Origin: Peromyscus leucopus
Taxonomy: Eukaryota > Chordata > Mammalia > Rodentia > Cricetidae
Direction: 5' to 3'
NCBI RefSeq assembly: GCF_004664715.2
Contig: NC_051068.1
Coordinates: 132,920,101 to 132,984,100, forward strand
Length of the DNA stretch: 64,000 bases
A program made the translations under genes and the position numbers. This document shows, one piece after another, positions 56,840 through 64,000 of this stretch (the stretch's first letter is position 1; each line of letters opens with the position of its first letter). Under the pieces are notes generated by a model, which searched no databases, was not told where the DNA came from, and was given only the letters and a program-made list of their open reading frames with translations.

Positions 56840-57262
56840 GCCAGGAATCCACATCCATGTCTTTCCCAAGCACTCTCCACCTTGTTTGTTTTTAAAGACA
56901 GGGTCTCAGTCTGTAGCCCTGGCTGTCCTGAAACTCACTATGTAGACCAGGCTGGCCTCAAACTCAGATCCACCTGCCTCTGCAGACTGGAATTAAAGGC
57001 GTGGGCTCTCTCATGCCCACCGGGCGCTTTCCACCTAGGTTTTAAAGACAGCATCACCTGCTGAAACTGGAGCTCAGTGTTGGCTAGACTAGTTGGCCAG
57101 AAAGCCCCTGGATCCTCCTGTTTCTGCAGGTGGGAGCCACCCCCGGTGAGGATGGGGGCGGAGGTGGGGGTGGAGGTGGGAGGAGGCTGGAGATCCTAAC
57201 TCACTCAGGCCCTCATGACTGCACAGCGGCTCTTTACCAACTGAGCCATCCCTCCAGGTCCA
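56839..57262 (-). repeat. B3 SINE split by a B1 (56885-57030)
   Basis: B3 pieces (aggaatccacatccatgtct on the left; tggagctcagtgttggctag and accaactgagccatccctcc on the right) flank a reverse B1 (acagggtctcagtctgtagc, then caggctggcctcaaactcag). A GGTGGG-rich tract lies at 57150-57185. Confidence 0.75.
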
Positions 57263-57519
57263 CTTTTCAGGTTTTTGAAAGCCTGTGTATTACTGAAAAG
57301 ATTTCTTACTTTTGTGTTTTATAGAAAAATGAAGTGCTGTAGGGCAAGATAAAGGTTGGGGTGGGAGGCCAGGAGGGAGGACTTATCCCTGAAGCGAAGG
57401 CAGCCTTCTGGCAACTCCTAGATTCTTGTCTTAGAAGCAAGCCCTCAGACACTGTGGGTTTGGAGGGCTTGATAATGACTCCTTATGGCCCAAGATAATA
57501 AATGTTTTCCCAACCATGT
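57263..57519. other. Noncoding intron-like stretch
   Basis: Nothing recognised. Confidence 0.4.
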
Positions 57520-57756
57520 GTGGTACATTCTCATTAGGTACTTAGGACTCTGAGGCAAGAGGATTGCAAGTTTGAAGCCAGCCTTGGGACTTAGTGAGAC
57601 CTAAGTCTCAAAATAAAAGTGGGTAAAGAGGAAGCCAGCTGTGGTGGCACATAATCACAGCACTTGGGAAGCCGAGGCAGGCTCATCAGGAGTCACCAAC
57701 AGTCTGTGCTTTGTAAGGAGTTGGAGGCCAGAATGGGCTATATGAGACCCTGTCAT
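57520..57756 (+). repeat. Two old B1-like SINEs
   Basis: ctgaggcaagaggattgcaa with a gtctcaaaataaaag tail, then ccagctgtggtggcacataa (57635) with a gagaccctgtcataagtaaa end. Confidence 0.7.
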
Positions 57757-57768
57757 AAGTAAAGAAAT

Positions 57769-57940
57769 ACAGCCAGGCGGCGGTGGTGGCGCACGCCTTT
57801 AATCCCAGCACCCGGGAAGCAGAGCCAGGCGGATCTCTGTGAGTTTGAGGCCCATCTGGGCTACAGAGTGAATTCCAGGAAAGGCGCAAATCTACACAGG
57901 GAAACCCTGTCTCGAACAACAACAACAACAGCAACAACAA
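57769..57940 (+). repeat. B1 SINE with (CAA)n tail
   Basis: Full forward B1: ggcggcggtggtggcgcacg, ggaaaggcgcaaatctacac, gggaaaccctgtctcg, then CAA repeats. Confidence 0.95.
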
Positions 57941-58885
57941 CAAAGGAATACGTGGATTGGGATGTAGCTCAGGAGTGTGATATGCCTAGCATATATCAAA
58001 GCCCTGAGATCAGTCACAGCATTGGAGCTGGGCGGAGAAGAAGGGATTTGGGACAACATGAAAATGTATATATATATACACTATAGCAACATAAACTAAA
58101 TTTAGGGGGAAAACATAAAAGCAGTGAGGTGTGAGTAAAGCTGCCTTGTGTACTTTGCAGTCCTGTTCTCTCCTTGCTACAGGCTCTGGTTTGTAGTACT
58201 CCAGTGACCAACAAGGATACTGCACAGGGAGACCAGAGAACTCGGACTGTTCCTGGTTCCGAGGATCCCAGGGCCTTTCTGACCAGCTAGTCTAGCTATT
58301 CACTGAGCTCCAGTTTCAGCGGGCTGTGTGGTCTTTGAAAACAAGGTGGGGAGTATTTGAGGAAACACTGAATGTAGACTCCTGGTTTCCACACACACTT
58401 TCACATGTGTGACACCCCCCACGCCCCATACCTACACAACACAAATTTCTCCTTTGAGTGTTTACTCGAGGCAACACCGTATCTGCAGAGGCTATGTTCA
58501 CACCAACCGCGTGTGCTTCATACAGTAAAACCTCGTGGCTTGGCTTTCTGATGCCATTTCAGATCAAGTTCTCCAGTGCTGGCCAGGGCACTCCGTAAAA
58601 GTCAGTGGGGTGAGGTGTAAGTTCATAGGCTTAACCCAGAAATAGCTTTAACAGGACCTAAAGGGACACATGACCAAAATAAACAGCAACGTGACACTCT
58701 TCCTGGATAGTTTTTCTTCACAAGGTAGTACACAGTATGTGATTTTTTTTTATATATTAGCCCAACCCTAGTTCATAAAGCTGGGGAAACTGACGACTCA
58801 GAAGTGCTGGGGGGTGGGGTGAGGGATGGGTCTGAGCTTCTGGACGCACAGTCACCAAATGCTTGTCTGAGCAACAGCGTCCTAG
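57941..58885. other. Noncoding intron-like stretch with an ID-like scrap
   Basis: gggatgtagctcaggagtgt (about 57960) is a weak ID-like start. Otherwise unique. Confidence 0.45.
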
Positions 58886-58985
58886 GGCAGATCTCTGTAG
58901 CCCAGGCAGAGCCTACCTGTGATCCTCCTCTTCAGCCTCTCAGGTAGCTGGAATTACAGACCTGCATCATCAAGCCAGGCTTTCA
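58886..58985 (-). repeat. Old B1-like SINE
   Basis: ctctgtagcccaggcagagc, then ggtagctggaattacagacc. Confidence 0.7.
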
Positions 58986-59165
58986 GAACAGCCCTTTGTG
59001 ATGGAGGCTGTGGGCCATGCTTAGTTCCTTTTGCATGATTCACTGTGTGTCATGAATCCAAATGTGAGATTTGTAGTTAAACTTGAGGCCATGTGAAGTG
59101 AAATGTGTGATGTGAGTGAAACATTGCTATGGCCTGCGTGTTAACTCACTGGGTTATGAAGTGGT

Positions 59166-59340
59166 TAACAAACAAACAAAAACAAACAAACAAACAAACA
59201 AACACATCAGTGAGGTGTGGTGGCACACACCTTTAATCTCACAAGCTGATCTCTGTAAATTCAAGGTCAGCCTGGTTAATATAGTGAGTTCCAGGACTGC
59301 CAGCTCTGTGTGGAGAGATCCTGTCTCAACAGCAAAAACC
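59166..59340 (+). repeat. (CAAA)n followed by B1 SINE
   Basis: About nine CAAA units, then gaggtgtggtggcacacacc and a gatcctgtctcaacagcaaa end. Confidence 0.85.
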
Positions 59341-59627
59341 AAGAACGCCAACCACATCATTTTGCTTGACTACCTGACGGGGTTCCGCACTGGACGCTGA
59401 ATCAGGTCGGTAAATGTCAACTTCCTTGGCTAATAGTGTGGCTAGATCTGGCCTTAGGTGAAGGCAGTCAGTCTCACAGGAAGAGATTAGAAAAACTGTA
59501 CTTAGTACTTTGAGTGATTTTAAGTGGCCCTTAGGTAGCAGAATAAAAGACTACCTAAAGAATGTGTATAATCCATGGTGGTCTTATTGTTTTATTTTTT
59601 AAAAAAGTTTATTTTTTCTCAGGTAGT
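59341..59627. other. Noncoding intron-like stretch
   Basis: Nothing recognised. Confidence 0.4.
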
Positions 59628-59762
59628 CCTGTTTCTAGGACTAGGGGGGTGGAGCAGAGGAAAAGAAGGTGCTGGGAGGTGAATGTGATCAAAGAACAAT
59701 GATAGGCATACACGAAGATGTCAAAATGAAATCCACCGTGTTGCATGCTAATTAAGACAGAG
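59628..59762 (+). mobile_element. L1 3' end fragment
   Basis: aggtgaatgtgatcaaagaa, then gaagatgtcaaaatgaaatc and a ttgcatgctaattaa end resemble the terminal part of L1 3' UTRs. Confidence 0.6.
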
Positions 59763-60483
59763 TTGCCATTTACATGTTTATAAATTGTAGGTTCCACACT
59801 TGATAAAATATGTAATATTTGTCATTTTCCCCACTTATTACCCTCTTTTATTCCCCTCCTCTTTTCCCCCAAGTAGTTTTTCCTCTTTCCCCTTCTGCTT
59901 TTATGTCATTTACATTAAACAACAAATAACTAGATTCCACACAGGACAGAAAACACGCAGGATCTGTCTTTCTGAATCTGGCTTGTTTCACACAGCATGG
60001 CAGTTTATAGTCTCACTCGTTTCCTGCAGATGGTAATTTTGGTCTTTGTTATGACTGACTAGAACTCCATCGTTTTCTCTTCCTTTGCCTGTTGATGGAC
60101 GACACCTCAGCTGATTCCATAATTGGCTGTTGTGACTAGTGTTGCCTGTAAACCTGGGGGTGCAGGCTATCTCTGTGGTATGCTGACTGAGATTCCTTTG
60201 GGTATATCTCCAGGAGTGGTATGGCAGGGTCATGTGGTAGTTCTAATATTCTCTCAGTGGCCTCACTGATTGACATTCCCTCAGCAGTGTGAGTTCCTTA
60301 CTCCCACGTCACCCGGGTCCTGACGACCTTCTGTAGTTTGTGTTCTTGAGGAGAGCTTAACGACTGGGCCGAGATGGCTCTCATTAGAGTTTTGATTTGT
60401 AGTTCCTTGATGACCAAACATGACCCCATATAGTTCCTGGCCATTTATACTTCTTTTGAGAATTGTCCAATTCATTTGCACGT

Positions 60484-60662
60484 TTTTTGGTTTTTTGTTT
60501 GTTTGTTGTTTGTTTTTTCTGAGACAAGGTTTCTCTGTGTAGCTTTGGAGCCTGTCCTGAAACTCTCTCTTTAGACGAGGCTGGCTTCGAACTCACAGAG
60601 ATCCACCTGGCTCTGCCTCCTGAGTGCTAAGATTAAAGGCGTGCGCCACCACTGCCTGGCTG
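60484..60662 (-). repeat. B1 SINE nested in L1
   Basis: ctgagacaaggtttctctgt, ctggcttcgaactcacagag, then gcgtgcgccaccactgcctg. Confidence 0.95.
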
Positions 60663-60766
60663 AGATGAAGTTTTTGTCGTCCCCCCTCCTCTCACCTGAG
60701 GACCAAACGCAGGGCCTTTCGCTTGCTAGGCAAGTGCTCTACCACTGAGCTAAATCCCCAACCCCT
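60663..60766 (-). repeat. ID/RSINE-type SINE nested in L1
   Basis: cttgctaggcaagtgctcta, then ccactgagctaaatccccaa. Confidence 0.9.
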
Positions 60767-60805
60767 CACTTGCACATTTATAGATTGGATATCTTAGTAT
60801 TTGTT

Positions 60806-60968
60806 TTTGGGTTTGTTTGTTTGTTTGTTTGACAGGGTTTCTCTTTGTAGCTTTGGAGCCTGTTCTGGAGCTCATTCTGTAGCCCAGACTGGCCTTGAAC
60901 TCACAGAGATCCGCCTGCCTCTGCTTCCCGAGTGCTGGGAATTAAAGGCGTGCTCTACCACGCCCTGC
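60806..60968 (-). repeat. B1 SINE nested in L1
   Basis: (TTTG)n tail, gacagggtttctctttgtag, gactggccttgaactcacag. Confidence 0.95.
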
Positions 60969-61262
60969 TTGAGTTCTTTGTATATTCCATTAGAGTCCCC
61001 TGTTAGAGTATAGCTAGCAGAGATGTTCTTCCCTTCTGTGGGCTGTCTCTTCATGCTGTTTTCTTTGCTGTGAGATGTCTTCTTAACTAAGCTACCCAAC
61101 TCAGATCAGATCATAATGTAGATGAGCTTCAGGGCCTTTAGGCCTAGGAGAAAAAGAAGGATTTAGATGCTGATGGATTTAGATACAGACTGCCAGATTG
61201 GGGCTGCCAGAGAAGTAGGTGTGACATTTCTTGCTAAGGAAAGGACTTCTAGTACAAAGCAC

Positions 61263-61530
61263 TGTTTTATATATATATATATATATATTTGGTTTTTTAA
61301 GACAAGGTCTCGCTCTGTATCCTTGACTGGCCTGGAACATACTGGCTGGCCTCTGCATCCCCAGTGGTGGGATTAAAGGCCAAGGTCTATTTTATTTTGT
61401 TTTGAGAGAGGCTCTCTGCTAGCCTCTGTTGGCCTTGGGCTCCCTATGTAGCCAAGGATGACCTTGCATTCCTGATCCTCCTGATTCCACCTTGCAATTT
61501 TGCATGTGCCACCACAGAGGGATCACCATT
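61263..61530 (-). repeat. (TA)n and two B1-like SINEs
   Basis: TA tract at 61267-61287, reverse B1 61288-61380 (agacaaggtctcgctctgta), then a second degraded B1 (gagagaggctctctgctagc; accacagagggatcacc end). Confidence 0.75.
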
Positions 61531-62084
61531 CTTGACTGAGCAACTTAAAACAATGTTTTCTTATTTTTGAGATATAGGGGGTGGTTAGGCAGTTCCTCTG
61601 CGTGGTACAGACTCAGGAATTGTGCGCATTAGGGGGGGGTCACTGGACTGGAAGATTCCAGATGGCCTACTAATGTGGTTGGTTCTAACTGTTGGCTGCC
61701 AACTGCGATTTCCAGCCTCAGTTTCCTTCTCATGGCTTCATGGCCAGCACACCGGTCGAGGAGCATGCAGGGCAGACAGACTGGCTGCGAGGCTGCCCCT
61801 GCCCTATAACTGTCACGCTCTCCCTTCTCCCGTCTTCTGTGGAGAGATGGCAAGGCCAGCCCAGATGGATGAAGGGAGAGACAGGCTCTGCTTTGGTTGG
61901 GACTGGCAGTGTCACGTTACAAAGTGATTGATGGTCATTAAGTGGTTTGTTACACATAGCTGCATGTGTTGTGTGCTATACTAGGTACAGTTAAGGCATT
62001 ATCTCACTTAAACCGTATAGTCACCTGGCAGTCGAGGCATTCTTATACCTGCGATATAGAATTTGTAGGTTAGAGAGGATATCT
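61531..62084. other. Noncoding intron-like stretch
   Basis: Open frames overlap on both strands around 61620-61957 but none is recognisable. Confidence 0.4.
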
Positions 62085-62202
62085 TCTTCTTCTCCTCCTC
62101 CTCCTTTTTAGAGGCAAGGTTTCTCTATTAGGTAGCTCTGGCTGTCCTGGAATTCACAGAGATCCACCTGGGATTAAAGGTGTGTGCCATCACTCCTGGC
62201 CT
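62085..62202 (-). repeat. (CTT/CTC)n and short B1 SINE
   Basis: Pyrimidine triplets, gaggcaaggtttctctatta, then gggattaaaggtgtgtgcca. The B1 has an internal deletion. Confidence 0.85.
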
Positions 62203-63485
62203 GGCCAGGCTGTATTCTTTTCAACCAAGGCCACTGGTAGGAACTGGGACTGCCTCCCACACATGTGCATACCTGCAGACACACACGGAAATCCGCACTT
62301 ATGCACACAATAAAATGTGCTACCAGTGTTTAAAGGAAGAGTTGGGGCTGGGATTTGATTCTGGTTCTCCAGCTAAATGGAGTAAGTCTTCTGAACCCAT
62401 TGAGTGGCTCTTCATCTTCTCTGACTCCACTTAATACTTTGTGGGGAACAGGAAGGAAAAGCACAAGGTAGGAGGCTGCTGAGTCTTGCCTCAGCTGCTT
62501 CTCTGCACACCAAGGATTTCCCCGTGGCCTGTTGATTTGGAGGTGAGAAGAACCTTCAGCTCTTTAGGTTCCGACTTCCTGGGAAGCCTGGCAGGTATCC
62601 CAATCCTGCCCCCCCCCCACCTTAAAAATAGAACAAACTGTGGGGGAGGGAGTGTGTGTTGTCCAGTCTTCCCTTGATTTCACAGTGTTGGCAGGGGGCC
62701 AGAAGATGTTCTAAGCCAAACAGCTCCTGCCTGGATCTCTCTCCGGGAAGGGAAGGGCACTGATTTGAAAATAAGCATATCAGAAGCTGGGAAGAAAAAG
62801 ATGGCTGAGAGCCTTCCACTTGATGCTGGGCCACCTGCGCCCTCAGGGTCAGGACCCCATCAGAGCGGACTCCTGAGACTGGGGTCTCGTGCTGCATTGG
62901 AAATGTTCATTTTTTTAAGGACAAGCTCTCAAATGGTCCCAGCTTCCTTCCAAACCCATCCTTTTGATTTGTGCCAGCTCCCGCAGTTAGTAGTGTGTGT
63001 GACTTCCCAACTACTGTGGCTCCTGGCTCCAGACGTTTTGGTTTATCCAAAATTCAGTGGCTGTAATCAGGAACTTGGAAGGTTAAAGAACAAAAGCTTC
63101 TTTATAAAAAGTTTTAAGTGGGGTGAGACGAGAGAAAGCAGTGTTTATCACGGAAATCACATGTGCCGCCTGCACTCTGAGCCTGTGGGCCCTAGAAACT
63201 CAACTGATTTCCTATGAGTAGGTGGAATTCGTGGCAGTTGGGGGTGAGAAGCAGGGGGCAGGGGGAGAACTCACTGGTAAAGGGTCTTTGCCTGTGGGTC
63301 AGTAAGTAGCCCATTACTTGTTAGTCATTGTTGCAAGTGAAGTCAGAGTCCGGGGATAAATGCCTACTGCAAAGATGAAAGCAGGAAAAATATGACAGGA
63401 GACAAACATTGATGTGCAATATGAATTCTACTAGATTTCATTTATTTTTAAAATAAAAGCTAAAACATGAATCATGGGGAGGAAG
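62203..63485. other. Noncoding intron-like stretch
   Basis: The 150-codon frame at 62765-63217 has no recognisable domain and no exon borders. Treated as chance. Confidence 0.4.
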
Positions 63486-63650
63486 GCAAGGAAGACGGAA
63501 AGTTCAAGGCCACCCTGAGCAACTTAGTGAGAGCCTTTCTCAAATAAAAAATACGAAGAGGGCTGGAGATAGAGCGCAGTGTTAGAGTGCTTGCCTAGCA
63601 CGTGAGGGCTCTAGGTTTAATCTTGAGTGCTGAAAACAAGCAAAACCCCC
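63486..63650 (+). repeat. B1-like plus ID-like composite (B4 type)
   Basis: gttcaaggccaccctgagca, then agggctggagatagagcgca and gcttgcctagcacgtgaggg. Confidence 0.75.
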
Positions 63651-63926
63651 AACTACAACAACAAAGTACCCCAAACTAAAGCACGTAAAAAAAACTTTAA
63701 GGCCGTTGAGGAAAATATGAATACAGATTGTTAAAATCCCAGTTAATAACTGCTGTAATAGAAAGGAAACCTGATCAGAGGGAACAGGGATTCTCAGGGA
63801 GAAACCAAGGATGGGGACCCCCCCCCCACTTGCCATGTCGGACAACGTTGGCAGGGACTAATGGACACTGAGAAAAATCTTTATCTGAAATCCTTTTCCT
63901 CTAAAATAAACTTCAGAAAGGAAGAC
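63651..63926. other. Noncoding intron-like stretch
   Basis: Nothing recognised apart from an A run and a C run. Confidence 0.4.
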
Positions 63927-64000
63927 CTCAAGATGGGTGTGCTGGCTCGTCCCTGAAATCTTAGCACTTGGGAAGCAGAGGCAGGAGGATTGCAGGGAAT
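63927..64000 (+). repeat. B1-like SINE, cut by window end
   Basis: gatgggtgtgctggctcgtc, then ttagcacttgggaagcagag. Confidence 0.8.

Larger units (their letters stand above)
59776..61085 (-). mobile_element. Ancient mammalian L1 fragment, interrupted by three SINEs
   Basis: Antisense reading of the L1 ORF2-end/3' region: gcctgttgatggacgacacc, gggtatatctccaggagtgg, gttttgatttgtagttcctt, then gttctttgtatattccatta and tgtgggctgtctcttcatgc. The pieces stay collinear across a B1 (60484-60662), an ID/RSINE (60663-60766) and another B1 (60806-60968), so these SINEs inserted into one older L1. Confidence 0.82.

Noticed and set aside
56573..56945. Long His/Thr and Cys/Val frames
   Set aside because: Pure translation of the GT microsatellite.

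Overview
This is a rodent nuclear genome window, most likely from a cricetid (hamster, vole or deer-mouse group). It is dense in B1, B2/B3, B4 and ID SINEs, rodent L1 3' ends and ERV-type LTRs, and coding sequence is sparse. It holds one recognisable protein-coding exon, one CpG-island promoter, two copies of one processed pseudogene, two assembly gaps and a large near-identical duplication. No prokaryotic features are present.

Layout. 1-8890 is one contig end that aligns along its whole visible length with 38065-45506. It is followed by a 500-N gap (8891-9390), a contig of exactly 10,000 bases (9391-19390), a second 500-N gap (19391-19890), and one contiguous stretch from 19891 to the end. 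That last stretch carries exon 1 of Alg14 on the minus strand (coding part 22009-22144) with a compact GC-box and ZNF143-motif promoter. About 29 kb of repeat-filled intergenic DNA follows, containing the second duplicate copy. A strong CpG island at about 50.9-51.95 kb comes next, with a splice-donor-bounded, probably non-coding first exon on the plus strand. From established gene order (CNN3 - ALG14 - TLCD4/TMEM56 - RWDD3, with ALG14 and TLCD4 divergent) I infer that this is the Tlcd4 promoter and that 51610-64000 is its first intron. Everything below 22008 would then be Alg14 intron 1, if the scaffold order is right.

How the parts relate. Alg14 (ER membrane anchor of the UDP-GlcNAc transferase that makes the second step of the N-glycan lipid precursor) and Tlcd4 (a TLC-domain membrane protein) are transcribed away from each other. 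The DNA between them is mainly transposon debris, including at least four copies of a composite repeat family, nested LTR/L1/SINE insertions and SINE-borne CTCF-like motifs. The duplicate arms each contain an RPL7A processed pseudogene. They differ by one B1 insertion (arm 2 only) and one LTR-like insertion (arm 1 only), and arm 1 is rich in single-base indels. This looks more like an unpurged alternative haplotype contig than a true segmental duplication.

I found no convincing undescribed molecular system. The items most worth checking are the suspected false duplication, the paired convergent ZNF143 motifs just inside Alg14 intron 1, and the composite repeat family.
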